Source: Chitinophagaceae bacterium
GTDB lineage: Bacteria; Bacteroidota; Bacteroidia; Chitinophagales; Chitinophagaceae
Length of the DNA: 64,000 bases
Direction of reading: 5' to 3'
Assembly (NCBI GenBank): GCA_016719815.1
Contig: JADJYK010000004.1
Coordinates: 1 to 64,000 of the forward strand
Under the pieces are notes generated by a model. The model worked only from the letters and a program-made list of their open reading frames with translations. It searched no databases and was not told where the DNA came from. The translations under genes and the position numbers were made by a program. Of this stretch, positions 9,940 through 19,826 are shown one piece after another (position 1 is the stretch's first letter; each line of letters starts with the position of its first letter).

Positions 9940-11272
9940 ATGACAGCAACTACGCCAAAGCGACTTACAGGTTAGTATCTCTAACAAACAGATACTTAAC
10001 ATCGCCTTGCCCATTACGCTAGCCATGTTTGTGCCGCAGATAAACTTTTTTACCAATAACTACTTTATCAGTGGCCTGGGCGAACGGGAACTGGGCACAG
10101 CGGGAATTACCGGCGTGTTTTACCTCATCTTTGCACTTATTGGCACTGGTCTCAATAATGGCCTGCAGGGACTTATTGCAAGAAGAGCAGGTCAGCAAAA
10201 TGTAGATGCCATCGGCCAGGTATTCGGGCAGGCAGCCCGCATAGCACTGCTGTATGCCGCTGCAGGAATGATAATCATTTATACGTTAGCCCCATTCTTT
10301 CTGAGTGTTGCTTTAAAATCACCTGAAGTAACCAAAGAAGCTATCGGCTTTTTGCAAATCAGGGTGATTGGTCTTCCCTTCCTGTATATGTTCCAGTTGG
10401 GTAATGCTTTCCTGATAGGCTCCAACAACAGCCGCTACATGAAGGTTGCTTTCATTGTACAGGCACTTGTCAATATAGTGCTGGACTATGGCCTTATCTA
10501 TGGTAATCTAGGTTTACCTGCTATTGGGTTCAATGGTGCCGCTATTGCCTCTGTAATTGCCGAAATAACAGCTTTCATTATTGTGTACTGCTTTATCTGG
10601 CAAAAAAAACTGCATGTACGGTTTTTTATTCAGCCATTTCTCATTCAATAAAGAACTGGCAACACTCTACTTCAAACAGTCATTTCCGCTGGTACTGCAA
10701 TACTTGCTTAGTATAGTTGCATGGCTGCAATTTTATATTCTTATTGAAAACACCGGCGAACGGCCCCTTGCCATCAGCAATGTTATGCGAAATGTTTTTT
10801 AGCGCGCATTTTCGAGCATTTTTTGCCAGCACCTGTAATGCAATGGTTGTAATGTTATTGGCCAGGCAATAAAGAAAAGTAGTTATCTTATTCAAAAGAT
10901 AATGCGTCTCAGTCTGATCCTAACGTTTAGTTTCAGTTTTATCATTATCACCTTCCCACAGTTCTTCATGGGCATTTTCAACAATGACCCCGGTTTTATC
11001 CGGGAAGCAACCGTTACAAGAATTGTAGCTTCGGGCACATTGCTCATGTCTGCAGCCACAGTATGGCTTAATGCTGTTACCGGCACCGCAACCAAAGATT
11101 AATTTAGTTATAGAAATCTGGCCATTACTATGTACAGCATTTATATCTGCGGTATATACATGTATGGTATTGGTCTCGTCATGGGCATGGTTGTCGCGGA
11201 GATATTGTACTGTTGCTCATTTTTACTCTTTTATTTACATCAGGAGGGAAAGTGGAAAAGAAAGTGATTTAA
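9940..11272 (+). pseudogene. MATE-family efflux transporter, heavily frameshifted
   Basis: The sequence is a multidrug and toxic compound extrusion carrier: PQINFFTNNYFISGLGE, GLNNGLQGLIARRAGQ and IGLPFLYMFQLGNAFLIGSNNS are typical of the Bacteroidota MATE group with 12 membrane helices. The start at 9940 (MTATTP) needs one shift to reach SDLQVSISNKQILNIALP. Further shifts occur near 10600-10650, near 10800 (NVMRNVF then a stop), around 10860-10900, near 11090 and around 11150-11200; the end at about 11272 is estimated. At least six lesions in 1.3 kb is more than in neighbouring genes, so genuine decay on top of sequencing error is possible. Confidence 0.75.
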
Positions 11273-11285
11273 ACGAATGCGAATG

Positions 11286-11417
11286 TTAAATTACTGATCC
11301 ATTCGTTATACTTTTATCCTCATCATTCAGGCTAAAAGGAAATACCTCCTCGTATGACGGGCTCAACACTGTGTCTCCAGGGATAACCGACAGATTGTAG
11401 AGCCAAAATAAATGCAT
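11286..11417 (-). CDS. Possible 43-residue protein
   Basis: A short open frame starts with ATG at 11417 and stops at 11286. The product MHLFWLYNLSVIPGD... has a coding-like C-terminal acidic stretch (LNDEDKS) but matches no family I recognise. It is convergent with the broken MATE gene and could be chance or the tail of a decayed gene. Confidence 0.2.
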   Translation of the reverse strand: MHLFWLYNLSVIPGDTVLSPSYEEVFPFSLNDEDKSITNGSVI

Positions 11418-11547
11418 TTTCTACCAATAGAAAGTTATGCCAGGTAATGCGTAAACCCATAATTTGAAAGTGCAGTAAATGAACATTCAGCCCTGTAAGA
11501 CAAATAACCAATTTCAAAAAATTGTAAGCAAACTAAACCAGTGCATT

Positions 11548-11780
11548 ATGACGAAGGAAAAAAAGTTGTTGTCACCGGCACAATCTGAAGATCTGATCAG
11601 CATAATAAAATCCCGTTTTGAGAAAACCAGAAACTGACACAAAGGTCTTGAACAGGCAAATGTACAGCATGGCTTGAAGCCAGCCTGTCCGCAAACAAAC
11701 TGACACGAAGAAACTGCAGTGGTTCTTTGAAATGGGAAAACGGTTGAATAGCCGGATATTCTGGTTCTCCAATTCTATTC
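11548..11780 (+). pseudogene. Remnant of a DUF4256-like gene
   Basis: The ATG at 11548 opens a 28-codon frame reading MTKEKKLLSPAQSEDLIS and continuing IIKSRFEK, which agrees with the N-terminus of DUF4256 proteins as I remember it. The frame then stops, but RHKGLE-like and VQ-LE-like fragments and a NEMERTGG-like fragment can be followed through several frame changes up to about 11780. Only about the first 70 of roughly 185 residues are represented and a terminator follows, so this is a truncated relic and not just a sequencing error. No function is established for the family. Confidence 0.5.
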
Positions 11781-11823
11781 TATATCCACTGGCTATACGC
11801 TATCCTGTTTCAGCAATAAAGAA

Positions 11824-11850
11824 GGGCTGGTAGAAACCAGCCCCGTTTTT
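11824..11850 (+). terminator. Rho-independent terminator
   Basis: An 8-bp stem GGGCTGGT / ACCAGCCC with an AGAA loop is followed by C, G and a run of six T. It lies downstream of the DUF4256 remnant on the plus strand. Confidence 0.75.
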
Positions 11851-11942
11851 TAAACCTTATCCTATGAAAATTCTAAATCGAATTTATGATAAATATTGTT
11901 ATTTCTGTATCCGGCTATCAGTTATTTTCAAATTCCCGGTTT

Positions 11943-12290
11943 TTATTGGCATTTGTCTTCAGATAATCCTAACGCTGTGCGGCAATGGCCTTTCTGATAC
12001 AGTCTTCGTATTCTAAGTGAAGTGCTTATTTTTTGGCACGATTCAAATAAACATTCCAGGTGTGATGTTGTAAAATAGCGTCCTGAAATAAGTCTGGCCA
12101 ACTCGGGGTTTACAGCAAACCATTCATTTTTTAATGAATGGTCCTTCAAAAAAGAGATAATTATCTCTGCCTTATTGTTTTCGGGAGTGTTGGCAATGCG
12201 AATAAGCATATTATTCATTTCCCTTTCAACCTTTGGAAAGTCAGAGAGATTAAAAATATCGGTATCATTAATGTTGTACTTTGTAAACAT
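11943..12290 (-). CDS. Hypothetical protein
   Basis: The frame from ATG at 12290 gives MFTKYNINDTDIFNLSDF and about 115 residues in total. An upstream ATG at 12323 is in frame but less likely, as it would overlap the terminator of the fasciclin gene. The product is soluble and mixed alpha/beta with no signal peptide. The last 25 residues may be out of frame: the alternative frame reads LEYEDCIRKAIAAQR, which is more protein-like. I do not recognise a family. It follows the fasciclin gene on the same strand but a terminator separates them. Confidence 0.5.
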   Translation of the reverse strand: MFTKYNINDTDIFNLSDFPKVEREMNNMLIRIANTPENNKAEIIISFLKDHSLKNEWFAVNPELARLISGRYFTTSHLECLFESCQKISTSLRIRRLYQKGHCRTALGLSEDKCQ

Positions 12291-12312
12291 ATTAATTGTT
12301 TTTTTTGTGGTT

Positions 12313-12338
12313 AAAAAAGCCACCGGAATTTCGGTGGC
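12313..12338 (-). terminator. Rho-independent terminator
   Basis: Read on the minus strand, a 7-bp GC-rich stem GCCACCG / CGGTGGC is followed by six T (12313-12318). It lies 45 bp downstream of the fasciclin gene stop. Confidence 0.8.
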
Positions 12339-12382
12339 AGTCTTAATAATATTTAATGGTATTAGTTGTAAAATATATTGTA

Positions 12383-12766
12383 TCAGGCAAGCACTCTGTC
12401 CAAAGAGTGGACAACCCCGTTGTAGGCATCTTTGTCCCGAGCCTGAATAGTGGCTCCATTTACCGTAACAATACCGTTACTTACTTTAACATCCAGCGTC
12501 TTTCCGCCAATAGTTTTAAGTTGTTCCCCATCTACAAAATCTTTGAAATTTATTTTCCCTTCCACCATGTGTTTTTGCAGCAAAATAGTTAGCAGGATTC
12601 TGTTTTCGGGTTTCAGCAATTCTGCCAGTTCTCCTGGCCCTAGTTTGCCAAATGCCATTTCTGAAGGGGCGAATACGGTAAAGGGGCCTGACTTGTCCAG
12701 ATCCTCGTCTAAACCTGCCGCTTTTACACTTCTCATCATCGTCGTAAGATTTTTGTCAGCAAGCAT
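12383..12766 (-). CDS. Fasciclin (FAS1) domain protein
   Basis: A single FAS1 domain fills this 127-residue protein. The two conserved boxes are visible: GPFTVFAPSEMAFGKL (H1 region, about residues 27-42) and the C-terminal NGVVHSLDRVL (H2). FAS1 domains mediate adhesion or surface display in bacteria; no signal peptide is seen here. The start is uncertain: an ATG 22 bases further upstream (MSK...) would extend the N-terminus to the usual MSKNITGVMLADKN form if the A4 run there has lost two bases. The following terminator closes the transcript. Confidence 0.88.
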   Translation of the reverse strand: MLADKNLTTMMRSVKAAGLDEDLDKSGPFTVFAPSEMAFGKLGPGELAELLKPENRILLTILLQKHMVEGKINFKDFVDGEQLKTIGGKTLDVKVSNGIVTVNGATIQARDKDAYNGVVHSLDRVLA

Positions 12767-13066
12767 AACGCCTGTAATGTTTTGACATATTTATTTTTTA
12801 TTTGCGGGCAGAAATACCTGCATTACCTGTAAGGTAGTCTTATATAAACCCGGATAGAGTTCTTTTTATTTTATATGAAAATGATAATACCCTGAGGCAA
12901 TACACTTTGCCCCTTCAAAATAAAATAAACACAGCCCGTCCGTATAATAGGACTATCTTACACCAGTATTTATTAATACTTCATCGGGTATTTTCAGTTT
13001 CCTTTCTTCAGGCTTACTACTGGCCGGATTCTTTTCTATCCCTTGTTAAAAACTTTATTTTAAATT
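12767..13066. other. Gene-free stretch
   Basis: I see no open frame of coding character, no RNA gene and no strong hairpin in these 300 bases. They must contain the promoters of the fasciclin gene (minus) and the small gene at 13067 (plus), but no clear TAnnTTTG box stands out. Confidence 0.5.
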
Positions 13067-13267
13067 ATGAACACTCTTATAACAGGAGACATTATTGCTG
13101 TATCTGAAACAATTATTCCACTAACAACCGGTAATGCTATTGTACAAGAAAGAGAGACGCTGATACCGGAAACCGAAATACCAGGGAAAAGGAATTATTC
13201 TGTCGCGGATGCATGGAGTATCAACAACAGAAAAAGATTTGTAAGGGTATATCCCCGCAGGGCATAA
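13067..13267 (+). CDS. Small hypothetical protein (66 residues)
   Basis: The frame begins MNTLITGDIIAVSETIIP and ends RVYPRRA. It has two Thr/Ile/Glu-rich stretches with a weak internal repeat (SETIIPLTTG versus RETLIPETEI) followed by a basic C-terminal tail. There is no signal peptide or membrane segment. A terminator on the same strand about 110 bp after the stop supports a real transcript. No family is recognised. Confidence 0.4.
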   Translation: MNTLITGDIIAVSETIIPLTTGNAIVQERETLIPETEIPGKRNYSVADAWSINNRKRFVRVYPRRA

Positions 13268-13374
13268 GCTATCTTCTCTTCATCTGCAATTCCAATTATG
13301 CCGTTAGCCATTCCTGTAACACTTTGAATCATTTCTCGACAAACCAGTTATAGTGAATATGCAGGTTATACAAG

Positions 13375-13413
13375 CAAAGAGGCCGTCTTTTGAGGCAGCC
13401 TCTTTGTTGGTTT
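13375..13413 (+). terminator. Rho-independent terminator
   Basis: A 9-bp stem CAAAGAGGC / GCCTCTTTG (13375-13383 and 13398-13406) is followed by a T-rich tail ending in seven T. The orientation serves the small plus-strand gene at 13067; the minus side lacks a T-run, so it is a poor terminator for the OmpA gene. Confidence 0.8.
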
Positions 13414-13428
13414 TTTTATGGAGTTTTC

Positions 13429-14847
13429 TTATCTGAAGTAGCTCAGCATTAGTTCAGAACGGCGGTTTTGCTGGCGACCCTTTGCCGTATTGTTATCAGC
13501 CACAGGTGTAGTTTCGCCATAACCTGTTGATGTGATGCGGTCATCACTTATACCCTTGTTAACAAGGTAAGTTTTAACGGCATCTGCTCTGTTTTGGCTC
13601 AGCGCCATGTTCTTATCATCAGTGCCGGTATTGTCAGTATGTCCGTCAACACTCAGCAGCATATCAGGATTTTCGTTCATTATCTTAGCCACTTCGTTCA
13701 GTCCTTTAAATGAACTGCTTTGCAATTTGGCACTACCGGTAACAAACAAAATTTTGGTAGCTGCAGTAGTTACTTTTTTCTTCACTTCCTCAGGAATAAC
13801 AGGGCATCCCTGGTTTTCCCTTACCCCAAATACGGTAGGGCACTTATCTTCTTCATCATTAACACCATCATTGTCACCATCTGGTACAGGGCAACCCTGG
13901 TACCGGTCTACACCGGCTACAGCAGGACATTTGTCCTGTTCGTCGTTAATACCATCCTTGTCAGTATCAGGTATTGGACAACCATTATATTTTGCCAAAC
14001 CTTTTACATCTGGACATTTGTCACTGGCATCAGTAATGCCATCACTATCCCTGTCAGGACATCCTTTTAGTGCAGTAATACCGGCCACATCAGGGCAGGC
14101 ATCATCTTTGTCAGCGATGCCGTCACCATCTTTATCCGGACAACCCTGTAAAGCAGCGATACCGGGCACATCCGGGCAGGCATCTATATTGTCAGTCACA
14201 CCGTCATTGTCACGGTCAGCAATTTTCACTTCAACAGGTTTGGGTTTGGGCTTAGTAAGTGATCTTGTAAGACCCACCCCATAAAACAGGTTATGAGGAA
14301 GTTTGCTGTCGTTGAAACTATAACGATAGTGAGTTTGTGCCAGCAAGTACAATTCACTCTTAATATTTATCTGAAATCCCACACCACCCAGTGCATGGCC
14401 ATTCCACATCGTTTTGTTACTAGCATCAACCACCACCGGAGCCAGGTCTTTGTGGTAAACACCACCGCCTGCTCCAATTGTAAGGAAAGGATTAAAAACA
14501 GCCTTGTCAGGAAATGCTTTTGCATGTACTGCAACTTCCAGTTCGCTGCTGATACCGTTTTTTGAAATAACAGAATTCTTATTTTCATTCGGAAAAATGC
14601 CATTGTAGCGGATAGAATAATCAACTTTTGGCGTTATACCTTTCCAGAAGAGAACGGAGAAACCATATGCAGAGTCCTCTTTGGGAAAAATTGTTTTTGT
14701 GTCAAAATCATGTGCATTTACTGTAATGCCGATGTTTGTTTTCTTGACTCCGGGCTTTTCTTTCTTTGTTTGCTGAGCTGAAATATTCGTTACCAAAGCA
14801 ATGAATAACAGACCGGCAAACACTTTCTTAAGTGTATTAGTTGTCAT
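13429..14847 (-). CDS. OmpA family protein with TSP type-3 repeats
   Basis: A 472-residue outer-membrane protein. Residues 1-25 are a signal peptide ending NISAQ. Residues 30-200 form an eight-strand-type beta-barrel region (aromatic-alternating segments such as HYRYSFND). Residues 208-345 hold five or six thrombospondin type-3 calcium-binding repeats with the pattern DxDxDGxxDxxDxCP. The C-terminal OmpA domain (about 355-472) binds peptidoglycan: VDGHTDNTGTDDKN and the Arg-containing NRADAVKTYLV with ITSTGYGE are the usual motifs. It anchors the outer membrane to the wall. The frame is intact. A -7 box TACATTTG lies 17 bp before the start. Confidence 0.93.
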   Translation of the reverse strand: MTTNTLKKVFAGLLFIALVTNISAQQTKKEKPGVKKTNIGITVNAHDFDTKTIFPKEDSAYGFSVLFWKGITPKVDYSIRYNGIFPNENKNSVISKNGISSELEVAVHAKAFPDKAVFNPFLTIGAGGGVYHKDLAPVVVDASNKTMWNGHALGGVGFQINIKSELYLLAQTHYRYSFNDSKLPHNLFYGVGLTRSLTKPKPKPVEVKIADRDNDGVTDNIDACPDVPGIAALQGCPDKDGDGIADKDDACPDVAGITALKGCPDRDSDGITDASDKCPDVKGLAKYNGCPIPDTDKDGINDEQDKCPAVAGVDRYQGCPVPDGDNDGVNDEEDKCPTVFGVRENQGCPVIPEEVKKKVTTAATKILFVTGSAKLQSSSFKGLNEVAKIMNENPDMLLSVDGHTDNTGTDDKNMALSQNRADAVKTYLVNKGISDDRITSTGYGETTPVADNNTAKGRQQNRRSELMLSYFR

Positions 14848-14863
14848 AGTTCAAAATTTGCCG

Positions 14864-14871
14864 CAAATGTA
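14864..14871 (-). promoter_or_regulatory. Candidate -7 box for the OmpA gene
   Basis: TACATTTG on the minus strand fits the Bacteroidota -7 consensus TAnnTTTG and continues GCGGCAAAT, almost the same as the box before the ferredoxin gene (48537). No clear -33 TTG was found at the usual distance. The implied leader would be only about 10 nt. Confidence 0.35.
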
Positions 14872-14943
14872 CACCCGCATTTTTTAAAAACCTTTGGTTC
14901 TGTCGTTGAAATGACAATATTAACAGGTTAAAAGCCGGTATTG

Positions 14944-15978
14944 TTATTTAAAACTCTTATCAAACAATCCCTTGTAGACTATTCCCAAACCCGGCATTCC
15001 GGAAAACAATACTTTCCCATATTCATAACCAATGCCGGTTGCCAGATCTTCCTGTAGCAGTAAAGGGCCGTCCATATCTACATGATCAATGAAAGAAAGA
15101 AGGTGTGCTATCGCTGCAGAGCCAATGGTTGATTCGTTCATACTTCCCACCATTATACTCAAATTGAGTTTTCGTGCCGCTTCTATCATACGCTTTGCAG
15201 GTGTTAGACCACTACATTTTGTGAGTTTTATATTGATGCCATGAAAATGCTCATAACATTTCTGTACATCATCTTCATTAACGCAGGCTTCATCAGCATA
15301 TAAAGGCAACAACGATTCTTTAACTAATACTTTCATCCCATCCCAATCATCTTTAGCCAGGGGTTGCTCAACCAGCTCCACTCCCAGTTCTTTTAGTTGA
15401 GGGATGAGCTTCAAAGCAGTATCAACATCCCAGGCAGCATTGGCATCAACCCGCAGCGCAGCGTCTGTATTATCTCTTAATGCTTTTACAATCGCAATAT
15501 CATCAGCCGTGCCTACCTTAATTTTATAGATTGGGCAAGACAGTTCTTTCATCTTCCCCACCATTTTTTCCGGTGTATCAATGCCGATGGTGTAATCGCA
15601 AACCGGGTTATTGGTAGTATCACCACCCCACAATTGATACAGGGGTTTGCCTTTCATTTTTCCGTAAATATCCCAGGCGGCAATATCCAGGGCACAAACC
15701 AAAAAAGGATTATCAGGAAACAGGTGATGCAGGTAATGCCAGTAGCGGTCAGGGTCAGTAAATGCGAATTTTTCCACGAATGGCTTCTTTGCCTCCAGGT
15801 CGGCAATCATTTTATCAACCGTAATGTTGTAGTAGGTAATAGCCGGGGCTTCGCCATAGCCTTTTATGCCAAAATGCTCCAGTTCAACAATAAGTGTGGG
15901 TTGATGTGTCTTGGTGCCTTTGGATATAGTAAAAGGATGCCTGAATTTGAGGCTGAACGGCCAGTAACTGATTTTCAT
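14944..15978 (-). CDS. Dipeptide epimerase (enolase superfamily)
   Basis: This member of the enolase superfamily, muconate lactonizing subgroup, probably epimerises L-Ala-D/L-Glu or a related dipeptide from peptidoglycan turnover. The 344-residue length is typical. The catalytic lysine pair is KIK at 152-154, metal ligands are D178 (in RVDAN), E204 (in VEQP) and D229 (in ADE), and the second lysine region is KLTKCSG from 251. The capping domain is residues 1-120. Substrate choice within the subgroup cannot be settled by reading. The frame is intact and the gene stands alone between OmpA and a divergent small secreted protein. Confidence 0.88.
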   Translation of the reverse strand: MKISYWPFSLKFRHPFTISKGTKTHQPTLIVELEHFGIKGYGEAPAITYYNITVDKMIADLEAKKPFVEKFAFTDPDRYWHYLHHLFPDNPFLVCALDIAAWDIYGKMKGKPLYQLWGGDTTNNPVCDYTIGIDTPEKMVGKMKELSCPIYKIKVGTADDIAIVKALRDNTDAALRVDANAAWDVDTALKLIPQLKELGVELVEQPLAKDDWDGMKVLVKESLLPLYADEACVNEDDVQKCYEHFHGINIKLTKCSGLTPAKRMIEAARKLNLSIMVGSMNESTIGSAAIAHLLSFIDHVDMDGPLLLQEDLATGIGYEYGKVLFSGMPGLGIVYKGLFDKSFK

Positions 15979-16028
15979 AAAACAAATTTAATTCTTATGG
16001 ATTCTTTTAGCCTTTTTATCTAATAACT

Positions 16029-16448
16029 ATGAAATACATATTTCTGATATTAATACTTATTTATAGCGCAGAAGTGTTTTCTCAGTTACGAGATTCTTTA
16101 TCATGTGAATGTAAAACTCTTATGATAGATGAAGACGAAGATGGCACTCCTGCCGAATTTCCTGGTGGCCCTATCAAATATCGAAAATGGATATTAAAGC
16201 AACTAGAAGAAAGCGAGAAGGAAATTGAAGCTTCAGAAGTTAGAGGTAATTGCAAGTTTTCCTTTGTCATAGATACCTCAGGAAAGGTTACAAATATCAA
16301 GATATGTACTTTGTCAAATACATATGCAGAAGTACTAATAAGAAGAATATATGCCCAATCTCCATTATGGAAACCTGCTGTCAGTACAACAAATGGTAAG
16401 ACAGAGCAGAAAATTTGTCAAACGATTGTGTTTGGTAATAATCACTAA
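16029..16448 (+). CDS. Small secreted protein with TonB C-terminal-like fold
   Basis: A 139-residue protein with a signal peptide (residues 1-18, ending EVFSQ). The mature part shows the order EFPGG, then CKFSFVIDTSGKVTNIKI, then SPLWKPAVSTTNGK, which matches the secondary-structure pattern of energy-transducer TonB C-terminal domains common in Bacteroidota. It lacks a transmembrane anchor and Pro-rich spacer, so it is not a working TonB and may be a periplasmic binding module. It ends 2 bp from the convergent stop of malQ. Family placement is by motif only. Confidence 0.65.
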   Translation: MKYIFLILILIYSAEVFSQLRDSLSCECKTLMIDEDEDGTPAEFPGGPIKYRKWILKQLEESEKEIEASEVRGNCKFSFVIDTSGKVTNIKICTLSNTYAEVLIRRIYAQSPLWKPAVSTTNGKTEQKICQTIVFGNNH

Positions 16449-16450
16449 AC

Positions 16451-19142
16451 TTACCTTCCGCTATTCACTACGTAACCTTTGAGTTCTTCGTTGAAATCAT
16501 CCTGTTTCAGCAGGTCCTCAAGGGTTATGTGCATGCGGTATTGCCAATAATGTTTCGGGTTGGCCGGAACATTAATCCGTTCATCGTTTGGATTTTCACG
16601 GCGCAGTTTATCACTCATACCCAGCAAATCCTGCAACTGGAAGATACTCCACATGGCCGGTGAATATAAATGCTGCATCACAACGGCCCTGTTAATCCAT
16701 GGTTCGCAAAACTGCGGCGCTGTGCCCCATTGCCCAAGGATATGATTATAGAAGTGCTGTGTATTCTCCTTGTTTTCTTCCCACCAGCCACGAACAGTAC
16801 TCATGTCGTGGGTAGAAGGCGTAATGACAGAGATATATGGCGCATCGTTTGGATGGAAGAACTCTTTTTCAGGATCCTTTGGCATACGCTGTATTTCAAG
16901 GCTAAGAATACCCAACTGGCGCATCACTTCCGGTACACAACCCGGAACCATACCCAAGTCTTCACCACACACAAGCATATTGGTAGCGGCTTTCAATTGC
17001 GGCAACTTTTGCATTGCTTCTTTAAACCAGAAGTCATCTTGCCTGCGGTAAAAATAATTAACGTAGATATTCTTCAGTTTTTCCTGAATATGCGGTATAA
17101 GGTACCGGAAAGAAGTGGTTTTTTCCATCGCAATTCTGAAATGGAAATGCTGTCGCAAGGAGCCTTCTTCTTCAAACAGGATAACATTTGAGATAAGGTC
17201 ATATAAGCCGAGTTTAAGTCTTTCATTCTCTGCAGACGGTTCCAGGTTTTCAAAATAGAATTCAACCTGTTTTTGCGTTTCAAATTCAGGCGTCATTTCA
17301 TAACCACCCTGGTTATTGGACCTTACAAACAGGTCTTTCACTTTCCAGGACAGATCTCCAAATATTTCACCAATTACTTCATCAGTAATAAATGGCTTGC
17401 AGAACCGCTGGTAATCGAACCATATACCACTTTCGCCAAACTCATTTGCATGTACCGAAAGACAGGGAATAAACCGGCCCATAATGCCCTGAACAGCATG
17501 TGCGGGAATACTCCAGATACGAAAAAAACCAAGAATATGGTCAATCCTGAACGCATCAAAATAGTTACTCATTTGTTCAAACCGTTGCTTCCACCAGGCA
17601 AATCCGTCTTCCTTCATCTTAGCCCAGTTATAAATCGGGAAGCCCCAGTTTTGACCAACAGCTGCAAAATCATCTGGCGGAGCTCCTGCCTGCCACTCCA
17701 TGTGGTAGAGTTCCGGTGAAACCCATGCATCGCAACTGTTCCTGGAAATTCCAATTGGAATATCTCCTTTAATTACAATTCCTTTTTTATGCGCATAATC
17801 AACAGCATCTTTTAATTGCAGATGCAGTTGGTATTGAGTGAAGAAATAAAACCCAATTTCTTTAAACGAAACTGACCTTGGCGTAAATAAGTTTTTCATT
17901 TCATCCTTTATATAGCCGCATTGGTTTCCCATTTGCTGAAATCAGCCGTAGCATATTTATCTCTGAAGTAGCAAAGGCTGCATAAGGTTTCAGCCAATGA
18001 TAATTTCCTTCGAAAGAACACTTTGTAATCATCTGAAGCGAGACATTCCTTTCCCATAAAAGCATATAGTTCCCTCAACACTGAAATCTTGTATTTTCAT
18101 TACCTGCTCATAATCCAGGGCGGCTAGCTGGTTCAGTTCTTTCTTTTCTTATCAAGTGACTTTAATTGCTTTTCATTTTCCTTTCCTGAAACTTTTGCCA
18201 GGTTGATATACAACGGATGCAAAGCAAATGCCGTAATAGCGCCATAAGGATATGAATCCATCCAGGTATTAGTGGCGGTTGTATCATTAACAGGAAGCTG
18301 TTGTAAGCTTTAGCCCGGTTTGTTTTGCCCAGTCAACCAGCAATTTTATGTCGGTAAACTCACCAACACCAAAACTTTTCCTTGAGCGCAAGCTGAAAAC
18401 CGGTATTGCCACACCACTGCCCTTCCAAGTATCATTAGGCAGATTTATGAATCCGTCATGCAAAATAGTTAACGATTGTGTGGCATTGTCAATTGTTAAA
18501 ATACGGTTGTCTCCATTTTCAAATCCCAAAAAAATTTCTCTTTTGTATTATAAATACCGTATTTATAGCTGAGTGGAAAATCAGTACTGGTAAGATTGAG
18601 TTTTGCGGTCCACCAACCTTCAGTTATTTTAAGCAAAACCGGAGCTTCTTCTGCCCAACTATTCATTGCTGTTGCATTTCCCATCAAGCATACAACTTCA
18701 TTTTTTTGAGTAATGGAGCTTTTATTTTAAAAATATGAGAGCAGTTTTCATTTTCTGCATGTTTAATAGCTGTCTTTCCATTTTTCAGCAACACATTAAT
18801 GAAAGGCGCCGTAAAGAAAACATTTTCAAATTCACCTGCATGGTTCCATGTATCAATTAATTGCAGTTTACCTGTTACTACTGCTGGAATGGAAATATTG
18901 CGGTCGTTTCCCCACTCATTAACAATTGTGCCGTCTTCATTTTTAATAAAATACTTATAGCTTATACTGCCGGATAATTCTTCATCCACAATGTCTATCG
19001 ATGCTTCCCAAAAGTTGTTATCTAAATACGTCATTGCCAACGCCTTTTGAGGCTGATTATTACCCAGAAATGATGTATTACCATTTATCCATAAGCTTTG
19101 TCCAAACCGAGTACTAAAACGGAGGTAAAAATGGAGTTTCAT
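16451..19142 (-). CDS. malQ: 4-alpha-glucanotransferase with starch-binding domains, several frameshifts
   Basis: Amylomaltase (GH77) of about 897 residues moves alpha-1,4-glucan segments between maltodextrins in the cytoplasm. The N-terminus holds two CBM20-type modules (RFGQSLWINGN in the first, VLLKITEGWW in the second). The catalytic part contains KGDIPIGISRNSCDAW, FDAFRIDHILGFFRIW (nucleophile Asp), CGEDLGMVP (acid/base Glu) and THDMSTVRGWW. Breaks lie at the T7 run 18701-18707, the A7 run 18528-18534, near 18305 (LKL to LPVNDTTA), at other points between 17930 and 18290, and near 17930. Added single bases restore the first two. It belongs with the glycogen genes further on. Confidence 0.92.
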
Positions 19143-19250
19143 CGCAATCGTAGTTCAGTGAAGAAATCAAGTTGTGTCTTAATAACACATTAATACGAAA
19201 GTATAAAAACTATTGATGTTTTGTACATTTAGTTGTGATTATTTTATTAA

Positions 19251-19820
19251 TTGTTCAAAATGTTAAGTAAAATGAGCTTTTGGAGGAAACTATTTATTTT
19301 ATGTCTTGGAATTGCAGTAAGTGTAATGTTTTGTATGAAGCTCCTGGAAGAAGATTTTTTGTTTCAAAACAGCACTTTTTCAATTATTGGCCTGGAAATA
19401 ACCTATCCTAAAGCAAAGGTGGCAGAAATACTGGCTGGAATAGATGACCATGTAAAAAAGATTCTGTTATATCACCTTTATATTGATTTTGCATTTATGG
19501 CTGGGATTTTTCCGGGAATTGCATCCCTGAGTATGCTGGCCAGAAAAAAATATACCAGCAGTATCTTACGAAAACTTCTGTTGATCACTGCTTTTTCGCA
19601 ATTCGTTGCATGGGCTTTTGACATAACAGAAAATTTGTACCTTATTAAATGGACATCAGGCCATGAAATTGGCCCGGATTTTAGTTTTTACCATGCTGTT
19701 GTTACCAGCAAATGGATTATTGCGATTGCAGGTTTTATGGTTGGAATATTCTTTCTGTTGAAAAACAGAGAAAAACAATTTTTTAAATTCAGCCCCACGA
19801 CCTTACTTTGCAAAAAATAA
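19251..19820 (+). CDS. Hypothetical four-helix membrane protein
   Basis: The 189-residue product has four hydrophobic segments (about residues 13-28, 75-95, 105-125 and 150-168) and a charged C-terminus. FDITENLYLIKW in the third loop is a recognisable, probably conserved, motif but I cannot assign a family. An internal ATG at 19260 (MLSKMSFW) is an equally good start. The small membrane gene at 19827 follows after 6 bp, suggesting one transcript ending at the terminator at 20012. Confidence 0.65.
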   Translation: MFKMLSKMSFWRKLFILCLGIAVSVMFCMKLLEEDFLFQNSTFSIIGLEITYPKAKVAEILAGIDDHVKKILLYHLYIDFAFMAGIFPGIASLSMLARKKYTSSILRKLLLITAFSQFVAWAFDITENLYLIKWTSGHEIGPDFSFYHAVVTSKWIIAIAGFMVGIFFLLKNREKQFFKFSPTTLLCKK

Positions 19821-19826
19821 AAACCG

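Noticed and set aside
13607..14284. Plus-strand open frame of 225 codons opposite the OmpA gene
   Set aside because: Ser/Pro-rich repetition mirrors the Asp-rich TSP3 repeats on the coding strand; it is an antisense shadow.
16029..16448. Functional TonB energy transducer
   Set aside because: There is a cleavable signal peptide instead of an anchoring helix, and no Pro-rich spacer.
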